Source: Competibacter_A sp002352125 (GTDB lineage Bacteria; Pseudomonadota; Gammaproteobacteria; Competibacterales; Competibacteraceae). From it: 64,000 nt of DNA. Shown one piece after another: positions 8,826-18,120 of this stretch (its first letter is position 1; the number at the start of each line of letters is the position of its first letter). A program made the translations under genes and the position numbers. The notes below the pieces were generated by a model. That model was not told the DNA's origin and searched no databases. It worked only from the letters and a program-made list of their open reading frames with translations. The stretch lies in NCBI GenBank assembly GCA_035441325.1, contig DAOROA010000024.1, positions 1 to 64,000 on the forward strand, written 5' to 3'.

Positions 8826-10130
8826 CTATTTCTGCCTACGGTGGTCGATGACCCGCACCGCCTTGCCTTCCGAACGAGGCAGATCGCCGGTGCGCTTGAC
8901 CGTAACCCTGGCGGTCACACCGATAAAATCTTTGATGTCCTTCTGGGCCTTGTGCGCAACCCGATTCATCGCATCCTGACCCTGAGCCACCAACGGTGGA
9001 CTTCCCTCGACGTTGACAGTCAGCATGTCGAGGTTACCTTCACGGGTAACTTCCAACTGGTAGAACGGCGACAGCGTTTCGGTTTGCATGAGGATCGCTT
9101 CCACTTGTGACGGGAAGACGTTGACGCCACGAATAATGAGCATGTCATCCGTTCGGCCAGTGATCCGCTTCATGCGAACATGGGTACGGCCGCAGCGGCA
9201 AGGCGCAGGATCGAGCACCGACACATCGCGAGTACGGTAGCGGATAACGGGAAACGCTTCCTTGGTCAGCGAGGTAATGACGATCTCGCCGGCCTCACCG
9301 TAAGGAATCGGTTGGCCGGTGTTTACATCCACCGCTTCGATCAGAAAATGATCTTCAAAGACGTGCAAGCCGTTCTTGGCTTCGATGCACTCGATGGCAA
9401 CACCAGGGCCAATCACTTCGGATAGGCCATAAATATCCACTGCACTGATACCAAGCCGAGATTCCAGTTCGTAGCGCATTTCCTCGGTCCAGGGCTCGGC
9501 GCCGAAGATACCCACTTTGAGTGGCAGTCTGCGCAAATCCACGTTCATATCCTCGGCGGCTTCGGCGAGGTTAAGGGCGTAGGAAGGAGTACAGGATAAG
9601 CCGGTCGGTTCGAAATCCTGGATCAGCATGATCTGGCGCTGGGTTTGGCCGCCGGAAATCGGCGTGACCATGACACCCAGTTCTTCGGCGCCGTAGTGCA
9701 ACCCCAGACCGCCAGTGAACAAACCATAGCCATAAGCGTTATGCAGACGGTCGCCGGGGCGAAGGCCGGCCGCGGCCAAGCTGCGGGCCATGACGCGTGC
9801 CCAAGTCCTCACGTCGCGGCGTGTATAGCCAACCACGGTCGGTTTACCGGTGGTGCCGCTAGAGGCGTGAATGCGCACCACCTGGTCGGTCGGGACAGCG
9901 AACATGCCAAAGGGGTAATTTTCGCGCAAGTTTTCCTTTTTGGTAAACGGGAGCAGCCGGACATCGGCCACGGACTGGATATGGCGCGGCTTGACGCCAA
10001 GCTCATCCATGGCGTCTCGATAATACTTGACGGTCTGATAGCAGCGTTCGACGGTTGCGCGCAGCCGGCGCAGTTGTAGTTCTTGCAATTCCTCGCGGGG
10101 TAGAGTTTCCTGTTCGGTGTCGAGAATCAT
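8826..10130 (-). CDS. paaK: Phenylacetate-CoA ligase family enzyme
   Basis: An AMP-forming acyl-CoA synthetase of 434 residues that activates phenylacetate or related aryl or branched acids to CoA thioesters in the cytoplasm. The P-loop-like motif HASSGTTGKPTVVGY, the YGLSEVIGPG motif, YRTRDVSVLD and a C-terminal domain with CRCGRTH and RGVNVFPSQVE match PaaK. The ATG at 10130 is used; an in-frame TTG at 10172 would overlap the preceding gene. It is the last gene of the ior-liv array, which suggests work on arylacetates made by indolepyruvate oxidoreductase rather than the aerobic paa pathway, whose genes are absent here. Confidence 0.9.
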   Translation of the reverse strand: MILDTEQETLPREELQELQLRRLRATVERCYQTVKYYRDAMDELGVKPRHIQSVADVRLLPFTKKENLRENYPFGMFAVPTDQVVRIHASSGTTGKPTVVGYTRRDVRTWARVMARSLAAAGLRPGDRLHNAYGYGLFTGGLGLHYGAEELGVMVTPISGGQTQRQIMLIQDFEPTGLSCTPSYALNLAEAAEDMNVDLRRLPLKVGIFGAEPWTEEMRYELESRLGISAVDIYGLSEVIGPGVAIECIEAKNGLHVFEDHFLIEAVDVNTGQPIPYGEAGEIVITSLTKEAFPVIRYRTRDVSVLDPAPCRCGRTHVRMKRITGRTDDMLIIRGVNVFPSQVEAILMQTETLSPFYQLEVTREGNLDMLTVNVEGSPPLVAQGQDAMNRVAHKAQKDIKDFIGVTARVTVKRTGDLPRSEGKAVRVIDHRRQK

Positions 10131-10158
10131 GGATCGCTCTTCGTTTTGGAGATGGGGA

Positions 10159-10827
10159 TTAAGCGCCGGCAATGGCGGCGGGCAAGGTTTCGGTCAGCAG
10201 GTCGTAACCCAGATCGCGCAAGCGTTGGTTCAAACCGCGGGGATCGTCGGCGCGATAACGCACCACCGCCACGCGCAGGCCTGTTTGATCGGGATGCAGC
10301 GGCGAAACCACGGTGGCGATATAGCCACCCGCATCGTTGATTGTGGTCAGCAGCCGCCCCAATTGGCCGATGGTATCGGGCAGGTGCACGGCGATGCGAG
10401 TGGTGTCTTCCATTAAGCATCCGGTGATGTCCAGGAAAAAATCCAACAAATCCTCGTGGGTCAGTATGCCAACCAGCTCGCCACCGGCTTCGACCACCGG
10501 CAGACAGCCGATTTTTTCCTGGCGCAAGAGACGGGCGGCTTCTTCGACCAGCGTATCGGGCGTGCAGGTTACAACTTTGGAACGCATGACCCGGCCGGCA
10601 TCGAGTTTTCCCAGCAGGTAGTTGGCTTCGCCGACCGACAAGGTGGTCATCGGAGAGGGCGAAACTCGTTCGAGATCATGCGAGGTAACCAAGCCGACCA
10701 GGCGACCATCGCGCACGACCGGTAGATGACGAATGCGGTGATCGCGCATCAAGGCTGCCAGTTGTGTCACGCGGGTGTTTTCGGTGACTTGCAAGACATT
10801 ACGGGTCATGATCCGGTCTACGTACAT
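10159..10827 (-). CDS. Tandem CBS domain protein with C-terminal ACT domain (AcuB-like)
   Basis: A 222-residue soluble protein. Residues about 1-60 and 75-130 are two CBS domains (VDRIMTRNVLQV, HLPVVRDGRLVGLVT, GCLPVVEAGGELVGILT), a pair that usually binds adenine nucleotides. Residues about 140-215 resemble an ACT domain, which commonly senses amino acids. Such CBS-ACT proteins recur beside livFGMHK and ior/paaK genes. A regulator of the pathway that responds to energy state and an amino acid is therefore a fair inference, but the target is unknown. Confidence 0.85.
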   Translation of the reverse strand: MYVDRIMTRNVLQVTENTRVTQLAALMRDHRIRHLPVVRDGRLVGLVTSHDLERVSPSPMTTLSVGEANYLLGKLDAGRVMRSKVVTCTPDTLVEEAARLLRQEKIGCLPVVEAGGELVGILTHEDLLDFFLDITGCLMEDTTRIAVHLPDTIGQLGRLLTTINDAGGYIATVVSPLHPDQTGLRVAVVRYRADDPRGLNQRLRDLGYDLLTETLPAAIAGA

Positions 10828-10870
10828 CGTTTAACCTCCGGCGAATCGAGTTTTCCTTTCGGAGTCCCCG

Positions 10871-11623
10871 CTAATAACCCAGGTAGGCCCGGCGTATGGC
10901 ATCGTCGGCTAGCAATTCAGTAGCCGATGCGGTTTTGGCGATGCGGCCCGTTTCCAAAATATAGCCGCGCCCGGCAATGGCGAGCGCGGCCCGAGCGTTT
11001 TGCTCCACCAGCAAAACCGTTACCCCTCGCGAGTTCAGTTCGACGATCACCCGAAAAATTTCTTCGACCAACAGCGGTGCCAATCCCATCGAAGGTTCGT
11101 CCAACAACAACAGGCGCGGTCGGCCCAACATGGCCCGGCCGATGGCCAGCATTTGCTGTTGGCCACCGGACAGCGTACCGGCCAGTTGCTGCCGACGTTC
11201 GGCAAGAATCGGAAACAAAGCATATACCCGCTCCATTTCCTGTCGAATCCAATCCTGATCGCGCCGCTGGCGAAAAGCGCCCAGCCGCAGATTGTCCTCG
11301 ACGCTCAGCGGCGCGAAGACCAAGCGGCCTTCCGGAACTTGGCAGATACCGGCGGCAACGATGCGGTGCGGCGGCCACCGGGTGATATCCTGGCCGGCGA
11401 AACGGACGCAACCACCGCTGGCGGGATGGAGACCAGAGAGGGTGTGGAGCAGGGTCGTTTTGCCCGCGCCATTGCCGCCGACGATGGCGACCAGTTCGCC
11501 GGCACGAACATGCAGATCGGCTTGATGAACGGCTCGAACGGGGCCGTAGCCACTGCTCAGGCCAACCACTTCCAGCAGCGGTCCCACGAAACCGTTATGG
11601 AAGAAGGATCGATCAGACGGCAT
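10871..11623 (-). CDS. livF: Branched-chain amino acid ABC transporter ATPase LivF
   Basis: The second ATPase of a LivFGHMK importer, 250 residues. It shows Walker A GGNGAGKTT, the signature LSGGQQQMLAIGRAML, and Walker B LLLLDEPSMGLAP followed by the H-loop region. An N-terminal extension of about 15 residues precedes the LivF core. The start overlaps the end of livG by 11 bp, indicating translational coupling. Subunit order and spacing show a single transcript with livK, livH, livM and livG. Confidence 0.95.
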   Translation of the reverse strand: MPSDRSFFHNGFVGPLLEVVGLSSGYGPVRAVHQADLHVRAGELVAIVGGNGAGKTTLLHTLSGLHPASGGCVRFAGQDITRWPPHRIVAAGICQVPEGRLVFAPLSVEDNLRLGAFRQRRDQDWIRQEMERVYALFPILAERRQQLAGTLSGGQQQMLAIGRAMLGRPRLLLLDEPSMGLAPLLVEEIFRVIVELNSRGVTVLLVEQNARAALAIAGRGYILETGRIAKTASATELLADDAIRRAYLGY

Positions 11624-12428
11624 ATTGCACCGCGCCTCCTAGATAAGCGGCGGCAACCCGCTGATCGGCCTTGATTTCATCCGGCGTGCCCTCGGCTAGC
11701 ACGCTACCGTAATCCAGCACCAGCAAGCGGTTTGAGACGTTCATCACCAGCGGCATGTGATGCTCGACCAGCAACACGGTTACGCCGCTGGCGCGGATAC
11801 GTTCGATCAAGTCGCGCAAGGCCAAGGATTCCGTGTCGTTGAGGCCAGCTGCCGGCTCGTCCAGCAGCAGCAGCCGGGGACGAGTCGCCAAGGCACGAGC
11901 GATTTCGACCCGCTTCATCAAGCCGTATGGCAAAGTGCCTGCCGGTTGCTCGATCCGGTCCGTCAGTTCGCACAACTCCAAAGCCTCGCACGCCCATTCG
12001 CGCGATTGCCATTCCTCGCGCCGCACCTTGGGAAATCGCAGGGCGGCTGCCAATAGGCCGGACCGGGTACGGAGATAGCAACCGGCCATGACGTTCTCCA
12101 GCACGGTCATGTTGAAGAACAGTTGCAGGTTTTGAAAAGTTCGGGCAATGCCTTGAGCGGCAATGCGATGAGGTGGCAGGCCGAGCAGTTCGCGACCGTC
12201 GAAGCGGATGGAGCCGGCGGAAGGTTGGTAGAAACCGCACAAGGCGTTGAACAGGGTGGTTTTGCCGGCCCCGTTGGGGCCGATCACGGCGTAAATCAAG
12301 CCCGGCGAAACCCAAAAACTGACACCAGCCAGAGCCATGATGCCACCAAAACTTTGTTCCAGCCCATCGACGACGAGCAGCTTAGCCGGAGGCAAGGCAG
12401 AGGTGGAGGAGGGTGCTTGAGCGATCAA
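11613..12428 (-). CDS. livG: Branched-chain amino acid ABC transporter ATPase LivG
   Basis: The first ATPase of the importer, 271 residues. Walker A is GPNGAGKTT, Walker B is LLLLDEPAAGLN and the H-loop is VLLVEHHMPLVM. The ABC signature reads LPYGLMKRVEIARAL, where LivG usually has LSYGQ; the changed second and fifth positions are unusual but lie within the helix start. It overlaps livM by 4 bp (ATGA-type) and livF by 11 bp. Confidence 0.95.
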   Translation of the reverse strand: MIAQAPSSTSALPPAKLLVVDGLEQSFGGIMALAGVSFWVSPGLIYAVIGPNGAGKTTLFNALCGFYQPSAGSIRFDGRELLGLPPHRIAAQGIARTFQNLQLFFNMTVLENVMAGCYLRTRSGLLAAALRFPKVRREEWQSREWACEALELCELTDRIEQPAGTLPYGLMKRVEIARALATRPRLLLLDEPAAGLNDTESLALRDLIERIRASGVTVLLVEHHMPLVMNVSNRLLVLDYGSVLAEGTPDEIKADQRVAAAYLGGAVQYAV

Positions 12429-13369
12429 TTGCCGCTTCTCCGCAAAAGCCGCCGCACGGCCTGATCCAAGCCAACAAATAGCCCTTGGGGCATGAAGATC
12501 ATCACGGCCATCAGCAAGGCACCGTGAATCAGCATTTCATAATCCTCGAACACCACCAGGCCCGCGTGCAACAAGGTCAGGGCAATGGCGCCGCACGCAG
12601 CGCCGAAGGTCGAAGCCATACCGCCGAGCACGACCATCGTGACCAGTTCTACAGAAACCATCAGGCTGAAAGAATCCGGGCTGACAAAGCCTTGCTGATG
12701 GGCAAACAGGCTACCGGCGAATGCGGCGAACAGCGCCGAGACCACGAAAACCTGGGTTTTCGTGCGACCGGTGTCGATGCCGAGCATCTGGGCGGCGAAT
12801 TCGGAACCGTGGACGGCGCGCAGGGCGCGGCCGATACGTGAGTCAATGAGGTTGAGCGATAGCCAAATCGCCAGCAGCATGGCGGCTGCGACCACGGCGT
12901 ACCAGCGCAAATCGCTATCGACCGGCCAGCCGAACAGATCGAGCGTGGGAATGCCGCTCAAGCCATCCGGACCACCGGTCCAGTGAGTGGCCTGCACCAT
13001 GATGACGTGAACGACGATGCCGAATCCGAGGGTCGCCATAGCCAGATAATGGCCGTGTAGGCGCAGGATCGGCCTGGCCAACAGCCAGGCGATCAAGCCG
13101 ACGACCGTAAGACCAGCGAACATAGCCAAAGGAGCCGGCCATGCGTAACGGGTGGTCAGAATGCCGGAGGCATAAGCGCCCATACCGAAAAATGCAGCGT
13201 GGCCGAGAGAAATCTGGCCGGCGTACCCCATCAACAGATTGAGGCCAACCGCGAGGATGACGTGCAAGCCGGCGGAAATGCCCACAACAGTAACGAAATA
13301 GTTATCCTGGAACAGGATTGGGAGCAGGATGATCGCGACCGCGAACACATAGAAACCGGCCAGCCGCAT
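12425..13369 (-). CDS. livM: Branched-chain amino acid ABC transporter permease LivM
   Basis: An inner-membrane permease of 314 residues with about nine hydrophobic segments. It carries the family motif LLMGYAGQISLGHAAFFGMGAYA near residue 45-67 and the cytoplasmic loop AVHGSEFAAQMLGID that contacts the ATPases. It pairs with LivH. Spacing to livH is 3 bp. Confidence 0.94.
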   Translation of the reverse strand: MRLAGFYVFAVAIILLPILFQDNYFVTVVGISAGLHVILAVGLNLLMGYAGQISLGHAAFFGMGAYASGILTTRYAWPAPLAMFAGLTVVGLIAWLLARPILRLHGHYLAMATLGFGIVVHVIMVQATHWTGGPDGLSGIPTLDLFGWPVDSDLRWYAVVAAAMLLAIWLSLNLIDSRIGRALRAVHGSEFAAQMLGIDTGRTKTQVFVVSALFAAFAGSLFAHQQGFVSPDSFSLMVSVELVTMVVLGGMASTFGAACGAIALTLLHAGLVVFEDYEMLIHGALLMAVMIFMPQGLFVGLDQAVRRLLRRSGN

Positions 13370-13372
13370 CGG

Positions 13373-14248
13373 TCAAACTCGCTCAGCGGTTTTGTGGCCG
13401 AACAGACCCGTCGGCTCGAAAAACAGCACCATCAACACGAACAGAAAGGCGATGGCATCCTTGTAGCCCGAAGAGATGAACCCGGCACCGAGCGATTCCA
13501 ATACGCCCAGCAATAAACCACCCGTCACGGCACCCATGGGATTACCGATGCCACCAACGATGGCGGCGGAGAAGCCCTTGAGGCCGAGCATCACACCGGC
13601 CTCGTAGGAACTGAAGGTGATGGGTGCGACAAGAATGCCGGCCAACGCGCCAAAACCGGCGGAAAGGCCGTATGCCAGCCGCAACATCACCCGAACGTTG
13701 ATGCCGACCAGTTTAGCGGCGGCGCGGTTGAACGAACACGCCAACAGCGCCTTGCCGACCAAGGTACGATCAAAGAAGAGGCGAACCAGCACGACCAGCG
13801 CCACGGTGACGCCAAGCACCCAGAGGCTTTGCGGTAGCAGCGTGGCGCTGCCAATGCGGATAGGCGTATCCCCAGAAAAAGGCGGCAATGATCGGAAATC
13901 CTTTCCCCACAACAACATGGCGATGCCGCGCAAGAAGATCGCGGCGCCGATAGTAATGATTATGGTGGCGACAACGGATGCGCCCAGGGCCGGCTCGATG
14001 GCGAAGCGTTCCAGCAACAAACCCACTATGACCACGATCGTGGTCGCAACGATGGCCGCCAGCGGCAACGGCAAGCCAGCGGCCAACAAGGCAATCGCGG
14101 TCATGGCGCCCAGCATCACGAACTCGCCTTGGGCGAAGTTCACCACATCGGAAGCGTTATAGATCAGGGCAAAGCCCAAACCCACTAACGCGTAGATGGA
14201 ACCGACCGTAATGCCAGTGACTAGAAACTGGAATAACTGATCGAGCAT
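13373..14248 (-). CDS. livH: Branched-chain amino acid ABC transporter permease LivH
   Basis: An inner-membrane permease of 291 residues. The start MLDQLFQFLVTGITVGSIYA and the downstream NASDVVNFAQGEFVMLGAM are characteristic of LivH. Several hydrophobic helices alternate with short loops. It lies 9 bp after livK and 3 bp before livM. Confidence 0.94.
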   Translation of the reverse strand: MLDQLFQFLVTGITVGSIYALVGLGFALIYNASDVVNFAQGEFVMLGAMTAIALLAAGLPLPLAAIVATTIVVIVGLLLERFAIEPALGASVVATIIITIGAAIFLRGIAMLLWGKDFRSLPPFSGDTPIRIGSATLLPQSLWVLGVTVALVVLVRLFFDRTLVGKALLACSFNRAAAKLVGINVRVMLRLAYGLSAGFGALAGILVAPITFSSYEAGVMLGLKGFSAAIVGGIGNPMGAVTGGLLLGVLESLGAGFISSGYKDAIAFLFVLMVLFFEPTGLFGHKTAERV

Positions 14249-14257
14249 CGGCGGGGA

Positions 14258-15397
14258 CTATTCGACAATCTTCCAGCCGCCGTTGCGGATTTCCACCATC
14301 TTGAAGGCATCCAAATTCAAACCCATGTGGTCTTCTGGACTCATGTTGAAGACGCCGGCCGTACCGATGAAACCTTTGGTTTTTTCGATTTCGTCGCGCA
14401 CCTTGGTTTTGTCGGTGCCACCAGCGCGCTGAATGGCGCCCACGGCGATATACAGGCCGTCGTAGGCGTGACCGCCGAAGGTGGATACCGGTCCATATTT
14501 GGCTTCATATAGTTTCTTATAAGCGAGTAATACTGGCTTTTGGGGGTCGGTATCCAACAATTGCTCGGCGACGACCAGAGCTGCCGCCGGTAGCCGGACA
14601 CCTTCGGCGGCGTCGCCAGCGAGATCGATGAAGGTCTTGGACGCGACACCGTGAGACTGGTAAAGCGGCAGGGTGATACCGAGTTGCTTGAGGTTCTTGG
14701 TGACGATGGCCGGAGCTTGGCCGAAACCAAAGTTGATGATCACCTGCGCGTCCGAGCCGCGAATCTTGGTCAACTGGGTAGTCATATCGCTGTCCTTGTT
14801 GCCATAGGATTCGTCGGCGACGATGGTGATACCGTATTGAGGCGCCAGTTTGAGAAGCTGTTCGTGCCCGGATTTATCGAAACCGCCGTCACCGGTGATC
14901 AGGGCAACCTTGATCAGATTGCGCTTACGCAAATCCTCGAAAATCTTGGCGGCGGCCATGCGGTCGGTGTGGGCAACCTTGAATACCCATTTCTTGACGG
15001 GTTCGACAATTTCGATTCCACCGGCCAGGGAGATCAGCGGGATACTTTCCTTTTCGACTTCTGGGATGGCCGCCAAGGTGTCGCCGGAGGTGGTCCCGCC
15101 GACAATCATATCAACCTTGTCGTTTCGGATTAGTCGCTTGACGAAACTGACTGCATCCTGAGCCTTGCCGCCGGTGTCGTAATGGATCAATTCCAACGGG
15201 TGACCGTTGATTCCGCCTTTGGCGTTGATCGCCTCGACGTACATCTGAAGGGTTTTGAGTTCAGGATCGCCCAAAAACGAGGCCGGTCCGGTCACCGTTA
15301 GAAAAGAGCCAATCTTGATCGGCTCGGCGCCGTTGGCCAAACCACCGGCCCCCAACAACATCGCCGCGAGAATGTTTCTCCAAAATCCGGTTTTCAT
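14258..15397 (-). CDS. livK: Periplasmic substrate-binding protein of the Liv transporter
   Basis: A type I periplasmic binding protein of 379 residues. The ATG at 15397 is chosen because it follows GGGGGGAT and starts a clear signal peptide, with cleavage expected after GGLANGA; an in-frame start at 15457 would bury that signal. The mature protein begins EPIKIGSFLTVTGPASFLGD, typical of Leu/Ile/Val- or aromatic-acid-binding proteins. Ligand specificity cannot be read from the sequence. The ior and paaK neighbours suggest branched-chain or aromatic compounds. Confidence 0.92.
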   Translation of the reverse strand: MKTGFWRNILAAMLLGAGGLANGAEPIKIGSFLTVTGPASFLGDPELKTLQMYVEAINAKGGINGHPLELIHYDTGGKAQDAVSFVKRLIRNDKVDMIVGGTTSGDTLAAIPEVEKESIPLISLAGGIEIVEPVKKWVFKVAHTDRMAAAKIFEDLRKRNLIKVALITGDGGFDKSGHEQLLKLAPQYGITIVADESYGNKDSDMTTQLTKIRGSDAQVIINFGFGQAPAIVTKNLKQLGITLPLYQSHGVASKTFIDLAGDAAEGVRLPAAALVVAEQLLDTDPQKPVLLAYKKLYEAKYGPVSTFGGHAYDGLYIAVGAIQRAGGTDKTKVRDEIEKTKGFIGTAGVFNMSPEDHMGLNLDAFKMVEIRNGGWKIVE

Positions 15398-15496
15398 CGT
15401 ATCCCCCCGAGTTTGGTTCTGATCTTGGTTTTTTTCGCGATAGCTGACGAACGGCACGCCTCGCGCGAACAGATGATAATTAATTGTAGACGTTAG

Positions 15497-16129
15497 TTAT
15501 GCCGTCGATCGTCGGGAAACTGCTTTGGCGTGGCCCGCATCCCGGCCGGCATCGAACGCTTTGGCGTTGACGTCCGCCAGCTTGGGCTTGTAAGCGCGAA
15601 AGCCCTCGACGATGCATGTTTTGAGAATCTCGGCGGGGAAGGGCAGGTAGTCGCTGATCGCTCCCAACATGATAGTGTTGACTAGCTTGGCGTTACCCAA
15701 TTCTTCGGCGATGGCGCCAGCATCGAACGCGTGGACCTCGATTCCCGCTGCCGCCAGTTCGCCGATGGGGTCGACGGGATAGTCGTACAGTCCGACCGAT
15801 ACGACCGGCGGCGCGATGCGTAACGTGTTGACCATCGCTACGCCAGTCGGACGAAGGTGGGACAACCAGCGCAGGCTTTCAGCCGCTTCAAAACCGATAA
15901 GCAAGTCGGCCTCGCCGGCATCGATCTGGGGCGAGTAGACCTTGGGGCCGAAACGAACGTGCGAGGAGACGACGCCACCGCGTTGCGCCATGCCGGCGAC
16001 TTCGGTTTTCTTGACATCGTAGCCTTGGGCCAAGGCGGCACGAGCCAGCATCTCGGCGGCGGTCATGACGCCTTGACCGCCGATCCCCACCACGAGGATG
16101 TTGGTGATACCGTCAGTGAGCATGGCCAT
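15497..16129 (-). CDS. iorB: Indolepyruvate:ferredoxin oxidoreductase, beta subunit
   Basis: The gamma-type domain subunit (210 residues) of a 2-oxoacid:ferredoxin oxidoreductase. It has the motif ILVVGIGGQGVMTAAEMLARAA at the start, then KKTEVAGMAQRGGVVSSHVRFG, both standard for IorB. The start MAMLTDG at 16129 overlaps the end of iorA by 17 bp; an alternative ATG sits two codons later. A longer in-frame reading to 16237 would lie wholly inside iorA and is rejected. With IorA it oxidatively decarboxylates arylpyruvates to arylacetyl-CoA. Confidence 0.93.
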   Translation of the reverse strand: MAMLTDGITNILVVGIGGQGVMTAAEMLARAALAQGYDVKKTEVAGMAQRGGVVSSHVRFGPKVYSPQIDAGEADLLIGFEAAESLRWLSHLRPTGVAMVNTLRIAPPVVSVGLYDYPVDPIGELAAAGIEVHAFDAGAIAEELGNAKLVNTIMLGAISDYLPFPAEILKTCIVEGFRAYKPKLADVNAKAFDAGRDAGHAKAVSRRSTA

Positions 16130-17984
16130 GAATCCGAACAGTTTGCGCTTGGGGGCGGGTTTGCACGATGGCTTCGGGTGCACAGGTTTCGACGCACATG
16201 TGGCAGCCGGTGCAGGCGTTGCCGTCGATGCGAGCAAATACCAATTCCTTGCTCTTGCCGCTTTTGGCGGTTACGGTTTCACGGTGGGCAACCGAAATCG
16301 CGGGACAACCGAGGTCGATGCAGTTACCGCAGCCCGTACATTTGTCGTCGATCACTTCGTAGGGCTGGAATCGCTCGAAGCGGTCGGTGAGCGAGCAGGG
16401 ACGGTTGGTGATGATGACCGATGGCTCCTCCATCTTGATCTCTTCGCGCACCAGTTTGACGATGGTCGGCAGTTCGTAGGGATCGACCATGCGGATACGT
16501 TCGGGACGAACGCCCAACGCTTCGGCCAGCTTAGCGAAATCCACGCGCGGTGCGGGTAGGCCGTGCAAGTCCTGGCCGGTGCCAGGATTTTCTTGGCCAC
16601 CGGTCATGCCGACCGAACGGTTATCCAGTAGCAACACGGTGACGTTGCCCCGGTTATAGATCATGTTCAGCAAACCCTGCATCCCCATGTGCAGGAAGGT
16701 GGAATCGCCGATGACGGCGACGATGTGTTTTTTCTCATCGGTCTCGCCCCGGCCTTTGTCCATGCCGTGGGCCATGCTGAGCGAGGCGCCCATGCAGGTG
16801 CAAGTATCCAACGCGTTCCAGGGATGCCCGGCCCCGAGCGTGTAGCAGCCGATATCACCGACGATATTGAGGTTGCGGATGTGGGAAAGCGCGAAATAAG
16901 GCCCCAGATGCGGGCAAGAAGCGCACATGGTCGGTGGGCGGGGGAAAACGCTGGCCTGCTGGCGTCTTTGCACTTCGTAGGGTTCGCCCAGCAGGGGTTT
17001 GATGGCCGGGCGCAGCACGCTAGGCGCCAGTTCGCCGAAGCGCGGCAAAATTTCTTTGCCCCGAACGGCGATACCGGCAGCGCGAATTTCGGTCTCCAGC
17101 AATGGCTCGGTTTCTTCGACTACGATCAGCGTGTCTACCTTCGAGGCGAGGGCGCGAATTTTTTCCAGCGGAGGAGGGTAACTAAAGCCGAGCTTGAGTA
17201 CCGGGGCATTGGGAAAAGTTTCGCGAACGTGCATGAACGCCGGGCCAGAGGTGACGAAGCCGATCCGGTGATCGCTGCCAAGGAAAGTCGCATTCAGGTC
17301 GGTGGTTTCGCTCAATTTCTGGAATTTCCGGTCACGCTCGTGCATCAGCGGCAAACGCGGTTTGGCGTTGGCGGGGGTCATCACCCAGCGTTGGGGATTT
17401 TTCTGAAACCCGGCCGCACGATGTTGGATACGCTGGCCTGAGACGGTGACCATAGCCTTGACATGGCAAACGCGGGTGGTCATGCGGACGATGACAGGCG
17501 CTTCGTATTCTTCGGACAGGTGGAAGGCCAGCTTGACCATTTCGTAAGCTTCCTGCGAATCGGCCGGTTCCAAAATCGGCATGTGGCCGAAGCGACCCCA
17601 GTAACGGGAATCCTGTTCGTTTTGAGAGGAAGAAAGCCCTACATCGTCGGCCACAACGATGACCAGCCCACCGACCACCCCGGCCAGCGATTGAGTCATG
17701 AACGCGTCGGAGGCGACATTCATGCCGACGTGCTTCATGGCAGCCAGAGCGCGCGATCCAGCCAGCGAGGCACCGATAGCGACTTCTACCGCCACTTTCT
17801 CGTTGACGGACCATTCGGAGTAGATATCTGGATAAAGCGCGATATTTTCGAGGATTTCGGTGGCGGGCGTGCCGGGATAAGCGGCGGCGACTCGGACTCC
17901 GGCCTCCCAAGCGGCGCGTGCCACCGCTTCGTTGCCGGATAGCAGATGGCGGCTTTCGGCCTGGGCGTGTACCACGGCATTCAT
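16113..17984 (-). CDS. iorA: Indolepyruvate:ferredoxin oxidoreductase, alpha subunit
   Basis: A 623-residue thiamine-diphosphate enzyme that oxidises indolepyruvate and related 2-oxo acids to acyl-CoA with ferredoxin reduction. The N-terminal pyrimidine domain has LLSGNEAVARAAWEAGV and AAAYPGTPATEI. The TPP-binding part has GDIGCYTLGAGHPWNALD and VIGDSTFLHMG. The C terminus carries two 4Fe-4S motifs, CTGCGNCIDLGCP (near residue 546) and CTGCHMCVETCAP (near 586). The ATG at 17984 is preferred over an in-frame start at 18071 because family proteins begin near the LLSGNEA block. It is the first gene of the array. Confidence 0.95.
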   Translation of the reverse strand: MNAVVHAQAESRHLLSGNEAVARAAWEAGVRVAAAYPGTPATEILENIALYPDIYSEWSVNEKVAVEVAIGASLAGSRALAAMKHVGMNVASDAFMTQSLAGVVGGLVIVVADDVGLSSSQNEQDSRYWGRFGHMPILEPADSQEAYEMVKLAFHLSEEYEAPVIVRMTTRVCHVKAMVTVSGQRIQHRAAGFQKNPQRWVMTPANAKPRLPLMHERDRKFQKLSETTDLNATFLGSDHRIGFVTSGPAFMHVRETFPNAPVLKLGFSYPPPLEKIRALASKVDTLIVVEETEPLLETEIRAAGIAVRGKEILPRFGELAPSVLRPAIKPLLGEPYEVQRRQQASVFPRPPTMCASCPHLGPYFALSHIRNLNIVGDIGCYTLGAGHPWNALDTCTCMGASLSMAHGMDKGRGETDEKKHIVAVIGDSTFLHMGMQGLLNMIYNRGNVTVLLLDNRSVGMTGGQENPGTGQDLHGLPAPRVDFAKLAEALGVRPERIRMVDPYELPTIVKLVREEIKMEEPSVIITNRPCSLTDRFERFQPYEVIDDKCTGCGNCIDLGCPAISVAHRETVTAKSGKSKELVFARIDGNACTGCHMCVETCAPEAIVQTRPQAQTVRIHGHAH

Positions 17985-18120
17985 GATGGTGCGGACCTCG
18001 TTTCCAACGGATAGGTGGTTTTGCGGCGGATTTAGGCTAGGGAAGCCGTTCCGGTTCTCATGATGGATCAAAATTCTAGCGATTATACCCAGCGGTAACT
18101 AGGGAATCTGCCACCAGAAA

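Noticed and set aside
15472..15483. Degenerate copy GATGATAATTAA between iorB and livK
   Set aside because: It lacks the GAYATAA core; not counted with the five exact copies.
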